NCBI GenBank assembly: GCA_903840415.1
Contig: CAIMFY010000109.1
Coordinates: 1 to 64,000 of the forward strand
DNA: 64,000 nt
Source of the DNA: an uncultured Opitutia bacterium
GTDB taxonomy: Bacteria; Verrucomicrobiota; Verrucomicrobiia; Opitutales; Opitutaceae
Reading direction: 5' to 3'
A model generated the notes under the pieces. It did not search any database. It was not told the DNA's origin and saw only the letters and a program-made list of their open reading frames with translations. The position numbers and the translations under genes are program-made. Shown here one piece after another: positions 26,852 through 35,446 of this stretch (within the stretch, counting starts at the first letter, position 1; the number at the start of each line of letters is the position of its first letter).

Positions 26852-27013
26852 GGACGGAGCATGGCTGAAAGCGGCGGGCGGGCCAAGGGGCGTGGCCAGA
26901 TTTGACGAAGTGTTGACACGCGGGAATTACGCCGGCGCCGGGCGAAAGACTACGCAGAGACGGGAGCGCTGCGAGCTTGAAGGATGCACGCCCACCGCGT
27001 CTTCTGTCGGTGC

Positions 27014-27529
27014 ATGACCCATGATAAAGAGGAGTGGTTCGACGTGGTGAACGAGCGCGACGAGGTCGTCGGGCGCGCGAAGCGACGCGAGGTGCATGCC
27101 CGTGGACTGCTGCATCGCGCGGTGCATGTGCTGGTGTTCGACAGCGCGGGGCGGATTTTCCTGCAAAAGCGATCGATGACAAAGGACATGTCGCCGGGGT
27201 TGTGGGATTCGTCGTGCTCGGGTCACCTCGACTCAGGCGAGGATTACGACACCGCGGCAGTGCGCGAACTTGGCGAGGAACTCGGCGTGCCCGGCGCGAA
27301 GCCGGTGCGCTGGTTTCGGATCGAGGCGTGCGCGGAGACGGCGCAGGAATTTTGCTGGGTTTATCGGCTGCGGCACGACGGGCCGTTCGTGTTGCATCCT
27401 GAGGAAATCGAGCGCGGCGAGTGGGTGGCACCCGCCGATCTTGCGCAAAAATTGGCGGTGCGGCCGAAAAATTATTGCTCGGCTTTCAAACTGATTTGGA
27501 CCCGCGTGACGGCGGAATTCGGTCGGTGA
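27014..27529 (+). CDS. Nudix hydrolase (IPP isomerase-like)
   Basis: The Nudix box is complete: GHLDSGEDYDTAAVRELGEE followed by LGV. The opening EEWFDVVNERDEVVGRAKRR and the HRAVHVLVFDSAGRIFLQKRS segment are typical of the YfcD/isopentenyl-diphosphate isomerase-like group. Substrate is unknown. ATG 27014 is chosen because it starts right before the conserved WFDVVNE; ATG 26984 would add ten residues. Neither has a good Shine-Dalgarno sequence. It diverges from the response regulator. Confidence 0.85.
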   Translation: MTHDKEEWFDVVNERDEVVGRAKRREVHARGLLHRAVHVLVFDSAGRIFLQKRSMTKDMSPGLWDSSCSGHLDSGEDYDTAAVRELGEELGVPGAKPVRWFRIEACAETAQEFCWVYRLRHDGPFVLHPEEIERGEWVAPADLAQKLAVRPKNYCSAFKLIWTRVTAEFGR

Positions 27530-27535
27530 GCAGCC

Positions 27536-27570
27536 CGCTGGCGGTCGCTGCGGAAAGGCCTGCGCCAGCG
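27536..27570. other. Hairpin between convergent genes
   Basis: CGCTGGCG and CGCCAGCG (8-bp perfect arms) enclose a 19-nt loop between the Nudix gene and the convergent gene at 27578-27871. No T-run follows on either strand, so termination is possible but not clear. Confidence 0.4.
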
Positions 27571-27577
27571 CGCTGGC

Positions 27578-27871
27578 CTACATCTCCGGCGAACTGCGCA
27601 TCCGGCGGCCGACAATGCCGCCGGCGCCGGAGTTTTCGCTGAGCCGTTTGATTTCCTCGAACTGTTTTTGCGTGATGAGCCGGCGGGGCACGCGCTTCTC
27701 AGCTTCGTAAACGAGTCGGGCGCGATCTTCGTCGTCGGGGATGTGCGGTTCCCACGCGGTGTGGTGGCCCTGGTGGCGGGTCCACTCGATGTTGGCGCCA
27801 TGCACGTTGGCGACGACTTGGAATTTTTTTCCATCCGTGTCCTTGTTCCACCAACCGAACTCGATGCTCAT
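27578..27871 (-). CDS. Small conserved hypothetical protein
   Basis: The 97-residue product starts MSIEFGWWNKDTDGKKFQVV and continues with an aromatic and His-rich stretch (WTRHQGHHTAWEPHIPDDED), then a basic helical end. It is soluble, without a signal peptide. I do not recognise a family. Its ATG overlaps the metallophosphoesterase stop by 4 nt, so it is likely co-translated with that enzyme. Confidence 0.65.
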   Translation of the reverse strand: MSIEFGWWNKDTDGKKFQVVANVHGANIEWTRHQGHHTAWEPHIPDDEDRARLVYEAEKRVPRRLITQKQFEEIKRLSENSGAGGIVGRRMRSSPEM

Positions 27872-28719
27872 GGCGCGAGTGTCGGCGAAGCGCCTGCGTC
27901 CGCGAGCGAAAACGCCGCGACGATGGGACCGGGGCGAAACTCGCCACGGCGTTCGATCAGCCGGCGAACGCTCACGCGGCCATCACCGAGATCAACCGCC
28001 CAGCCGCCGAACGGCCGGCAGAACGAACCAGTATTGATGACAACGACACCCGACGGCGCGGACCATGCGCCCGGCCGATGGGTGTGACCGATGAGGAAAA
28101 ATTTCGCCAGCGGCCGGTGCTCGCGGGCAAAGGCCGCGGCCAGTGCCGGTTCGCCGCGCCACGTTCGGATCACCCGCAAGACGCGCGACGGGGGCCAGAC
28201 GGTGTCGCGGGCGAAGTGCACGGCGTAGCGGAGGCCGTGCGACTCGGATTGGTGGCGCTGCGGGATCGCCGCAGCCACGCGCCGCCACAGGGCGAGGCGT
28301 GGGGCGAGTTGCGTGCGTTCGGCGGCGGGCAGCGCGGCGAGGCCAGCGGCGATTTGCGGCCGGATGAATTCCGCGTCCTGGCTCCACGGGACGATGTCGT
28401 CGTGCAGAATGTCGCCGTGCGTGACGAAGACCGCACCGTCCGCAAGATCGAGCGCGTGGTCGGAGGTGAAATCGGCGTCGTGATTACCGGTGAGAAACGT
28501 GACGCGCGGCACGTGCGCCGGAAAAAACGCGCGCACCTCGGCGAGGCACGCGGCGGTGTGGGCGGGAGCGGGTCCGGGCCGGGTGTCGAGTGTGTCGCCG
28601 TTGAGGACGAGGTGCGCCACGCCGTCGAGTAGCGGCCGGAGCTGCGCCAGTGAACCGACGCGGCTAGCGCGGTCACCGAAATGAAGATCGGACAAGATGC
28701 GGATGGGTGGGTCGGCCAC
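27868..28719 (-). CDS. Metallophosphoesterase (LpxH-like fold)
   Basis: The calcineurin-like phosphoesterase motifs occur in order: ILSDLHFGD, LVLNGDTLD, FLTGNHDADF, FVTHGDIL and LIGHTHRPG, which supply the two-metal site. The 283-residue length and the GDTLD/GNHD spacing resemble UDP-2,3-diacylglucosamine diphosphatase-like proteins, but the middle (about 120-200) is longer and basic, so LpxH function is not claimed. A palindromic repeat lies just upstream of its start. Confidence 0.82.
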   Translation of the reverse strand: MADPPIRILSDLHFGDRASRVGSLAQLRPLLDGVAHLVLNGDTLDTRPGPAPAHTAACLAEVRAFFPAHVPRVTFLTGNHDADFTSDHALDLADGAVFVTHGDILHDDIVPWSQDAEFIRPQIAAGLAALPAAERTQLAPRLALWRRVAAAIPQRHQSESHGLRYAVHFARDTVWPPSRVLRVIRTWRGEPALAAAFAREHRPLAKFFLIGHTHRPGAWSAPSGVVVINTGSFCRPFGGWAVDLGDGRVSVRRLIERRGEFRPGPIVAAFSLADAGASPTLAP

Positions 28720-28735
28720 AGGAAAAACTTTCGGA

Positions 28736-28750
28736 GCGGTCTATGACCGC
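28736..28750. repeat. Palindrome GCGGTC-TAT-GACCGC
   Basis: Perfect 6-bp arms around TAT in the divergent region between the metallophosphoesterase and the secreted protein at 28865. It shares GCGGTCTATGACCGCCG (28736-28752) exactly with the copy at 24955. Confidence 0.6.
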
Positions 28751-28864
28751 CGGATTCACGGCGAACAACTGCAAAGCGGCAAGAGTCTGAGCGGTCCAAG
28801 GCCACCGCGGCAACGGACACCGGCAGGCTTGTCGTGTGCGGGTTCGCCGTGCGAAGTTCACGCG

Positions 28865-29623
28865 ATGCGCCCGGGGTGTTTTTTCATCGCACTGTTATTC
28901 TTTACGATTCCGCCGGCGCTCGCACGCGCCGATCAGGCGACGGACATCGCGCAGATTCACCTCGAAGCGATCGGTGGGCGGCAGCGGATAGCGGCGCTGA
29001 CAGGGTTGCGGATGTCGGGTGTCGTCGTGGTCGGCGAAACGCGCGTGCGCTTCACGATGATTGCGGCGCGGCCGAATCGCGTGCGGCTGGAGACGGGCGG
29101 AAATGGTCGCACGCTGATCAACGCGACCGACGGCGAGGAAGCGCCGTGGGAGTTTGACACTGGCACGTGGCCGCCGCGTTACCGCGCGATGAACGAGGCA
29201 GCGGCGAAGTCGTTCACCGCCGATGCCGAGTTTGACGATCCCCTCGTGGCGGGAGCGGCGCGCGGCTTCACCCTCGAATATGCGGGTGAGACCGAGGTCG
29301 ACGGCCAAAAAATGTTGCGCGTGCTCGTGACGCGGAAACTCGCCGACACGTTCGCACTCCTGCTCGACGAGGAAACTTATTTCATCGTACTGCGCGTCGA
29401 GCAGCGCACGACTGCTGGCGGCCGGAAGCGGCAAATCATTACGCGCTACGACGATTTTCGGCCGGTGGACGGCATCTTACTGCCGCATCGTCTCACGGTG
29501 ATGACCGACGGTCGCGTCGAGCAGCAAATGGTAATGGAGAAAATCGAGACGAACCCGGAGGTGACGCCGGAGACGTTTACACGACCGAAACCGGCGCGGT
29601 CGGCGCCACCGGAAAATCCATAG
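28865..29623 (+). CDS. Secreted protein, LolA/LppX-like fold, unknown role
   Basis: The 252-residue product has a signal peptide (MRPGCFFIALLFFTIPPALA, cleavage near ARA-DQ). The mature part, ATDIAQIHLEAIGGRQRIAA then LTGLRMSGVVVVGETRVRFT and FRPVDGILLPHRLTVM, resembles periplasmic lipid or lipoprotein carrier-like beta-sheet proteins common in Verrucomicrobia. It ends in a Pro-rich tail. Start 28865 gives the clean signal peptide. It converges with a DUF4412-like gene of similar fold type. Confidence 0.72.
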   Translation: MRPGCFFIALLFFTIPPALARADQATDIAQIHLEAIGGRQRIAALTGLRMSGVVVVGETRVRFTMIAARPNRVRLETGGNGRTLINATDGEEAPWEFDTGTWPPRYRAMNEAAAKSFTADAEFDDPLVAGAARGFTLEYAGETEVDGQKMLRVLVTRKLADTFALLLDEETYFIVLRVEQRTTAGGRKRQIITRYDDFRPVDGILLPHRLTVMTDGRVEQQMVMEKIETNPEVTPETFTRPKPARSAPPENP

Positions 29624-29644
29624 CGCCAGTGCGGTGACAGGGCG

Positions 29645-30370
29645 CTATTCGCGGCCGGGGAGCTTCGCGCCACCCGGCAGACCAGGAATGCCGCTCGGCA
29701 TACCCATGCCACGCATCATGCCGCTGAGGTCCTGAAAATCCGCGGGCGGAGTAAAAAGTGATGCGGGCAACGTCACCTTTTCGACGGCGGTGGCTTCGAG
29801 GCGGAAAGTTTCCTTCCCGCTGACGGTGGTGACCACGCGCAGCGGGAACACGCCCTTGCCCGTGATCGCTTCTTCCCAGCCTTGCGGCGCTTGCCGACCA
29901 CCGGGACCGCGCCGGCCACCGCCCGTCGGCGAACCGCCAAAGCCGAGAAACGCACCGAGTTGATCGGTCGCCCAAATTTCCGAAGTGCCCTCCTTGGACT
30001 GGACCACATATTTCACGCAGTCGTAGCCGAGGATTTTTTCCCGGGTGGTCGTGACGGCGACGCCGGCAACGCTTTCAGCACCGCTTGCGGCCGCGACCTG
30101 CGCCGGAGTCAGCGCCTGAGTCATATACATTTTCTGATCGAGCATCAGGATCGTCATTTCCTGTTTCGCCATGTTGAAGATGATCCCTGCGTTGCGGCCT
30201 TCGGCTCCCGACATGTCGAGGCGCGTGTAGCCTTCCTTGACGCTGAATGTCATCGTGGGCGGCGCATCTTTGGGCCCGGACATTTTCATGGTGATGGTTC
30301 CTTCGAAGGTGGCGGCGGAAAGGACGGTTGGCCCAAGGAGTGCGACGAGGAGAGTTAGGATTTTTTTCAT
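29645..30370 (-). CDS. Secreted DUF4412-like protein
   Basis: The 241-residue product has a signal peptide (MKKILTLLVALLGPTVLSAA) and a beta-rich mature part: FEGTITMKMSGPKDAPPTMT, then GYTRLDMSG, TILMLDQKMYM and REKILGYDCVKYVVQ with a conserved Cys. This pattern fits the DUF4412 group of secreted proteins. A Gly/Arg-rich stretch (GGGRRGPGGRQ) and a Gly/Met/Pro-rich tail follow. Function is unknown. Start 30370 gives the signal peptide; the longer frame does not. Confidence 0.72.
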   Translation of the reverse strand: MKKILTLLVALLGPTVLSAATFEGTITMKMSGPKDAPPTMTFSVKEGYTRLDMSGAEGRNAGIIFNMAKQEMTILMLDQKMYMTQALTPAQVAAASGAESVAGVAVTTTREKILGYDCVKYVVQSKEGTSEIWATDQLGAFLGFGGSPTGGGRRGPGGRQAPQGWEEAITGKGVFPLRVVTTVSGKETFRLEATAVEKVTLPASLFTPPADFQDLSGMMRGMGMPSGIPGLPGGAKLPGRE

Positions 30371-30492
30371 GGAGGAAGGCGACGGCTCGGAGCCAACATG
30401 ATCGGAGGACACGCGCAATCCCCTTTGGTTGACTCGGCCTGTGCCGGTTTCACGGCTTGCCAGTTTTCGCGTTCGACGCTGGAGTCCTACAC

Positions 30493-30993
30493 ATGTCACT
30501 CCACGGTTCTCTTGACACGATCCACGCGCAGACGCCGAAGACCGCGGGTTTCGCGACCGCCTTTACCTACCTTGATGAGTTGTTTCGGCCGGGCTCGCCG
30601 GCCCACACCCGCGTGAAGGCTATCGCGCTCGGCGATACGGTGAAAACGGAACTGGCCGGCGGCGCGTTTGTGATCGAACAGGCTTACCCGACGCGGTTGC
30701 GCGCGGATGGTTTTTTCGAATCTCACCGGAAATTCATCGATGTGCAGGCAATTTTCGAAGGCGAAGAATTGATGGAAGTCGCCGACATCGCGCGCATGAA
30801 CGTGAAGCAGCCCTACAACGAAAATCGCGACCTCATCATCTACGAGGATAGCACGGAGGCTTCGTTGCTGCGCGTCTATGTGGGGCAGGCGGCGGTGTTT
30901 TTCCCCTGTGATGTGCATATGCCGACCTTGCGGGTGCGCGCCGAGGCGATGACGGTGCGCAAGTGCGTCGTGAAGATTCCGATGCCGGCCTGA
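30493..30993 (+). CDS. YhcH/YjgK/YiaL family protein
   Basis: The 166-residue product belongs to the DUF386 cupin-like family, which includes EbgC and YiaL and is linked to sugar metabolism. Markers: IEQAYPTRLRADGFFESHRK, then FIDVQAIFEGEELMEV (with the conserved E-x-H-x-K-x-D-x-Q run in FESHRKFIDVQ) and a C-terminal AVFFPCDVHMPTL with likely metal ligands. It stands 22 nt before rlmJ on the same strand. Confidence 0.87.
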   Translation: MSLHGSLDTIHAQTPKTAGFATAFTYLDELFRPGSPAHTRVKAIALGDTVKTELAGGAFVIEQAYPTRLRADGFFESHRKFIDVQAIFEGEELMEVADIARMNVKQPYNENRDLIIYEDSTEASLLRVYVGQAAVFFPCDVHMPTLRVRAEAMTVRKCVVKIPMPA

Positions 30994-31015
30994 ACGGACG
31001 GTTCGGGGGGCGCGG

Positions 31016-31891
31016 ATGAATTACCGGCACCAGTTTCACGCGGGAAATTTCGCGGACGTGATGAAGCACGCGCTGCTCGTGGCGCTGCTCCGGGCCATGC
31101 AGAAAAAGGAAAAAGGTTTCCTGTTTCTCGACACTCACGCCGGCCGAGGTGGCTACGATCTCGCAACGGCGGCGACGGGCGACACGCTGGCGCGCCAGCC
31201 GGAATGGCCCGCGGGTGTCGGCCGACTCGCGGGAGGATCAGATTTGCCGGCGGCGGTGGCCGATTACTGGCAGCTGGTAGTGGAGTTTTCGGCGCGCGCC
31301 GGAGGCGAGCCTAACCACCTGCCGCGTTTCTATCCCGGCTCGCCCTGGTTCGCGCAGCGACTGGCCCGGCCGCAGGATCGGGTGGTGCTGAGCGAAAAGC
31401 ACCCGGATGAGTTTCTGGCGTTGGCCTCGGAGTTTCGGGCCGCGACGCGGGTGGCCGTGCTTGAGATGGACGGTTACACGGCGCTCCGCGCGACATTGCC
31501 ACCTGCTGAGCGCCGCGCCCTTACGCTGATCGATCCGCCGTTTGAACAGCAGGATGAGTTTGCTCGTATCATAGGGGCGCTCAGCGACGGGCTGAAACGG
31601 CTCGCGGGTGGGGTGTTCGCCGTGTGGTATCCACTGACGGCGCGGGCGCGCGTGGACGATTTTTTCGATGCCGTGCTTGGACTGCGGCCGCCACCGACGC
31701 TGTTTGCGGAGTTGACGATCGCAGGTGAGGACGCACCGATGAAAATGAAAGGCTGCGGCCTGCTCGTCATCAACCCGCCATGGCAATTCGATCGGGAGGC
31801 GGCGGCGGCGCTTGCTTGGCTGGCGCCGGTGCTCGCGCAGGCGCCGGGTGGCAGCCAGCGCGTGACTTGGCTCGTGCCCGAGGCGGGCTGA
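31016..31891 (+). CDS. rlmJ: 23S rRNA (adenine-2030-N6)-methyltransferase
   Basis: RlmJ methylates A2030 of 23S rRNA. The 291-residue protein starts MNYRHQFHAGNFADVMKHAL, a strong family signature, then FLDTHAGRGGYDL (SAM binding) and LTLIDPPFEQQDEF with the catalytic DPPF motif. Its stop TGA (31889-31891) directly abuts the lacI-type stop on the other strand, so the two genes converge with no space between. Confidence 0.93.
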   Translation: MNYRHQFHAGNFADVMKHALLVALLRAMQKKEKGFLFLDTHAGRGGYDLATAATGDTLARQPEWPAGVGRLAGGSDLPAAVADYWQLVVEFSARAGGEPNHLPRFYPGSPWFAQRLARPQDRVVLSEKHPDEFLALASEFRAATRVAVLEMDGYTALRATLPPAERRALTLIDPPFEQQDEFARIIGALSDGLKRLAGGVFAVWYPLTARARVDDFFDAVLGLRPPPTLFAELTIAGEDAPMKMKGCGLLVINPPWQFDREAAAALAWLAPVLAQAPGGSQRVTWLVPEAG

Positions 31892-32947
31892 TTAGTTTTC
31901 TAGGCGCGGGTGATGCGGCCCGGGAGCAATACGGCCCGTGGTCCACAGGCCGTCGATCATGGTAGTGTTGGCCAACTCAGGCACACCTTTTTCGCCACGC
32001 GTGAGCAGGCCGGCGAGCACATCGATCGCCGCGGCACCCACGCGCTCGGGGCGTTGATCGATGCCGGCGTCGCACGCGACGTCGGGCCAGTTCATAGTGA
32101 CGATTTTCGGCCGCGCACCGACTGGAATCGACGCCAGCGCGGCGGCGAAGGGCGTGCGGATATTGGCATCGGTGATGACGACGTCGGGCCGCTGGCGTCT
32201 GAGCCATTTGGAAAAGCTGGCGGGGTCGACTTCGGGGCCGGGCATTTCGGTGATGAGCGGCGGCACTGGCTCGGTGCCACCAAACTGATTCTGCCAAGCC
32301 ACGCCGCCGGACCAGCGATGTTTCACCCTGAGGTTCCAGTCGTGCGAGATGGCGAGCCCGATGCGGCGGAAGCCGGCGTCCGTGAGCGCGCGGCAGACTG
32401 TGAGCGTATTGTCAAAGTGGTTGGGGGTCACGCTGTGCAGCGCGGGCGCGATGAGCGTCGGCGTGGTTGAGACGCTGGAGAACAACGACCAGTCCAACCA
32501 TGTGGACAGATCGGTGGCGCTGCGCAGCGGCAGCATGATGAGGCCCTCCACGCCCTGGTTGAGCAGCATCCGTTGCAGTTGTACGCCGGTCGTGAAATCG
32601 CTGAGATTGAGCGTGGAAAACGCATAGCCGAGTGCGGACGCCCGTTGCTCCAGTCCGATCCGGAGCCGGTCGACATAGTCGCCGACGGCGCGACGGTAAG
32701 GGGACCACGACTGCGTCAGGCCAATGATGTTGGCCTGGCTTCGCGCTGGCGACCGCACGCGCAAGTGATGCATCAACCGCGTGATGGTGGGATCGGGCTT
32801 GTAGCCGTGGGCCTCGGCCAGCCGCTGGATCCGGCGTCGGGTGGCGGTCGAGATTTCCCGACTATTGCGCAGCGCGAGCGACACCGTCATTGCGCTCACT
32901 CCCGCCGTTGCGGCAAGGCTGCGCAGGGTGGGATGGAGAGCGCTCAT
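31892..32947 (-). CDS. LacI-family transcriptional regulator
   Basis: The 351-residue protein has an N-terminal LacI helix-turn-helix (LRSLAATAGVSAMTVSLALR, residues 8-27) with the hinge RRRIQRLAEAHGYKPDP, then a periplasmic-binding-like effector domain. It is divergent from the TonB receptor and its start lies 1 nt from a perfect 17-bp palindrome (32949-32965), so it probably controls itself and the receptor/glycosidase genes. The inducer is likely a sugar from the substrate of the GH2/GH3 enzymes; this is inference from context. Confidence 0.92.
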   Translation of the reverse strand: MSALHPTLRSLAATAGVSAMTVSLALRNSREISTATRRRIQRLAEAHGYKPDPTITRLMHHLRVRSPARSQANIIGLTQSWSPYRRAVGDYVDRLRIGLEQRASALGYAFSTLNLSDFTTGVQLQRMLLNQGVEGLIMLPLRSATDLSTWLDWSLFSSVSTTPTLIAPALHSVTPNHFDNTLTVCRALTDAGFRRIGLAISHDWNLRVKHRWSGGVAWQNQFGGTEPVPPLITEMPGPEVDPASFSKWLRRQRPDVVITDANIRTPFAAALASIPVGARPKIVTMNWPDVACDAGIDQRPERVGAAAIDVLAGLLTRGEKGVPELANTTMIDGLWTTGRIAPGPHHPRLEN

Positions 32948-32948
32948 G

Positions 32949-32965
32949 AGCTTTACTGTAAAGCT
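32949..32965. promoter_or_regulatory. Probable operator of the LacI-family regulator
   Basis: AGCTTTAC-T-GTAAAGCT is a perfect 8+1+8 palindrome. It begins 1 nt beyond the regulator's ATG and lies in the divergent region before the TonB receptor. A shorter related palindrome CTTTAAAG follows at 32989-32996. Position and symmetry fit an autoregulatory operator. Confidence 0.72.
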
Positions 32966-33026
32966 AAATATCGCTTGCTCAAGTGGAACTTTAAAGAAAA
33001 GGCTCCGTCACCTACAGTCACGGTCA

Positions 33027-33042
33027 CCCCCCCCTTTTTTTT
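33027..33042 (+). repeat. C8-T8 homopolymer tract in the receptor leader
   Basis: Eight C followed by eight T, ending 37 nt before the TonB receptor ATG. It could vary in length by slippage and so change promoter spacing or RNA structure. No direct sign of variation can be seen in one sequence. Confidence 0.55.
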
Positions 33043-33058
33043 CAGTCGCGTGACTGAA
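33041..33058 (+). other. Leader hairpin before the TonB receptor
   Basis: TTCAGTC-GCGT-GACTGAA gives a perfect 7-bp stem with a tetraloop, 21 nt before the ATG. The leader has no Shine-Dalgarno sequence (CAAAACCTGCCT before the ATG). Confidence 0.5.
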
Positions 33059-33079
33059 CTCACACACCAAAACCTGCCT

Positions 33080-35296
33080 ATGAAACTCCGCTACCCGATC
33101 CTAACCCTGCTCGCGGCTGTTGCCGCTGCCCCGCTCGGGGCCCAAACCACGCCCGCCACACCTGACACCAGCAAAGAGGAGGTGGTGCAGTTGCCCGCTT
33201 TCTCGATTAGCTCGGAATCCGACACGAGTTTTGTGGGCAAGTCCTCCCTCAGCTCAACTCGCATCGCGGTCGACATCGCCGATCTGCCGCAATCGGTGCA
33301 AGTGCTCAACAACTCCTTCGTGAAAGCAGTCAACCCGTTCAATCTGGCGGATGTGTTGAACTACATCGGCGGCGCGCAAAACGGCGCGCTCAACTGGACG
33401 CCCGGCCGCCTCGCCATCCGCGGGTTCGCGGGCGACGGCGATTACAACGACAGCTTTGCCCCGACGATGGGCAGCGTGGTCGACAACATGATCTACGATC
33501 GCTTCGAGGTCATCAAGGGCCCCTCGACGATCTTCCTCGCGGCCGACGGATCGCCGGGTGGCGTCATCAACAAGATCACCAAGAGCCCGCTCTCCACCCA
33601 GCAGACGACGCTGAGCGTGCAGACCGGCCTGTATAATGCGAACCACGTCGGGGTCGATACCACCGGCCCGATCACGAAGGACGATAAGCTGCTTTACCGC
33701 GTCGTAGCCGGCATGACCTATGCCGACGGCTACTACGACAACACCTACATGCATCGCATGACGTTGATGCCGGAGCTCAGCTATCAGTTTAGCGCGGACA
33801 CCAAGGTCGAACTCAAGAGCATGCTGGTCGAGACCAACTGGCCCTCCTACAACGGCCTCATGCTGGACCCGCGCACGCTCCAGATTTGGAATGTGCCCTA
33901 CACCCGCTCGACCTCGGAAGCCTCGCCCTACAACTGGCGGCACGATTCGGTGAATCGGGTCTGGCTGAGCTTTACCTCACGTCTCAATGAAAACGTCGCC
34001 CTGCGCATCGCCGCGATGAACGCCTACGACCGCGCCGATCGGCTTGAGTCGCTTGCCAACACTTGGAACGACGGTGGCCGCGCCTGGTATCCGGCGACCA
34101 CGCCGACTTCCTACACCGGCGGCGCCTATCCGCGCACGACGACAGCAGACGATGCGACCAATCGCTACCGTGACATCCAAGCCGACTTGAACTTCAATTT
34201 CAAAACCGGCCCCGTCAACCACAGCTTCCTGTTGGGCAGCGAAATTCGCGACAATCCGAGCGGCACGCTGTCCTACGCCGGCACCTCATCGCCGTGGGAC
34301 CCGATGGTGGTCACCGCGCCCACCGTCACGGTGAATTACGCCACACCAAGCGCTTGGAGCCAGAATTCCAGCACGTTCGCACGCGTTTATGCTTTGGAGA
34401 CGTTTAAACTGTTTAGCGACCGCTTGCTCCTCTCCTACGGCTTCACCCGCACCCGCGCCACCGCCTCGACCACGAACGGACTGACCAAGGTTGTGACCAC
34501 GCCGGAATACATGGTGAACAAGAACCTCAAGCAATACGGTGCCGTTTACAAAGTCATGGACGGCCTAAACGTTTTCTACGGTTACAACGAAAATTACGCG
34601 CTGAACGGCGTCGGCACCGTGAACGGCGTCACCGGCACGCCACTCGCGCCGAAGCAGGGCAAGCAGGCTGAATTCGGCGTGAAGATGGTCTTCGACGACA
34701 AGAAGATGACGATGAACATCTCCTATTTCGACGTGCAGCAGAAGAACAACACCGTGCCTTCCTCCCCGCTCGATCCGCTTAACCCGAACGTGCTGATCCC
34801 GGGCGTGATTTCCCGCGGGTTTGACGGCGACCTCACCTACCAGATCACTCACAACCTATACCTGATGGGCTCGTTCTCCTGGTTTAATGCCAAGTCCATC
34901 CTCGGGCCGGCAGCTGCCACGTTTGTGCAGCCCGGCACGGGCACGATTCTCACCGGCTCGATCCCGGTCGATAACATCTCCCAACACAGCGGCAGCTTCT
35001 TCGGCCTCTACCGCTTCAACGAGGGCAGCCTCAAGGGGCTGAACGTCGGGCTCGGCGGCAACTATCTCTCCAAGCGCGCCATCACCGACAACGCGAACCA
35101 GGTCTTCTTCGGTTACGAGCCCGGTCGCTTCATCGCGAACTCCAACATCACCTACCGCTGGAGCAAGCAGATCAACTACTCGCTGAACATCGACAATCTG
35201 CTCAACAAAAAATACATCTATTCGGTCCGCAGCGTGAACGTCATCGTTCCCGGTGAGTCGACCAACGTGAAGTTCAGCGTCGATTATACCTTCTAA
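33080..35296 (+). CDS. TonB-dependent outer membrane receptor
   Basis: The 738-residue product has a signal peptide (MKLRYPILTLLAAVAAAPLGAQ ending near residue 21) and a short Thr/Pro region. EEVVQLPAFSISSES follows, a TonB-box-like N-terminal segment common in this phylum. The plug domain (about 45-160) includes DLPQSVQVLNNSF and YDRFEVIKGPSTIFLAADGS. The barrel ends in Phe (KFSVDYTF). The plug style is siderophore-receptor-like, but with a LacI regulator upstream and GH2 and GH3 genes downstream it more likely imports an oligosaccharide. The start at 33080 gives the signal peptide; the upstream frame is antisense to lacI. Confidence 0.92.
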   Translation: MKLRYPILTLLAAVAAAPLGAQTTPATPDTSKEEVVQLPAFSISSESDTSFVGKSSLSSTRIAVDIADLPQSVQVLNNSFVKAVNPFNLADVLNYIGGAQNGALNWTPGRLAIRGFAGDGDYNDSFAPTMGSVVDNMIYDRFEVIKGPSTIFLAADGSPGGVINKITKSPLSTQQTTLSVQTGLYNANHVGVDTTGPITKDDKLLYRVVAGMTYADGYYDNTYMHRMTLMPELSYQFSADTKVELKSMLVETNWPSYNGLMLDPRTLQIWNVPYTRSTSEASPYNWRHDSVNRVWLSFTSRLNENVALRIAAMNAYDRADRLESLANTWNDGGRAWYPATTPTSYTGGAYPRTTTADDATNRYRDIQADLNFNFKTGPVNHSFLLGSEIRDNPSGTLSYAGTSSPWDPMVVTAPTVTVNYATPSAWSQNSSTFARVYALETFKLFSDRLLLSYGFTRTRATASTTNGLTKVVTTPEYMVNKNLKQYGAVYKVMDGLNVFYGYNENYALNGVGTVNGVTGTPLAPKQGKQAEFGVKMVFDDKKMTMNISYFDVQQKNNTVPSSPLDPLNPNVLIPGVISRGFDGDLTYQITHNLYLMGSFSWFNAKSILGPAAATFVQPGTGTILTGSIPVDNISQHSGSFFGLYRFNEGSLKGLNVGLGGNYLSKRAITDNANQVFFGYEPGRFIANSNITYRWSKQINYSLNIDNLLNKKYIYSVRSVNVIVPGESTNVKFSVDYTF

Positions 35297-35321
35297 TCGC
35301 ACCGCGAGATCTGTTTTGATT

Positions 35322-35371
35322 AAACCCATAGCTCGCGCCGCAGCAGAAGGCGCCGGGCTATGGGTTTTTTT
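35322..35371 (+). terminator. Intrinsic terminator after the TonB receptor
   Basis: AACCCATAGC pairs with GCTATGGGTT as a 10-bp base stem, with an inner GCGCC/GGCGC stem, followed by a T7 run. It ends 75 nt before the GH2 start, which suggests the glycosidase has its own promoter or depends on read-through. Confidence 0.87.
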
Positions 35372-35446
35372 GTGCCAAGTTTGTTTCTGCACCGACACTC
35401 TCTGCTGGTGAGCTGTTCAAACTCTTGCTTACTTTCCCTTATCCCC

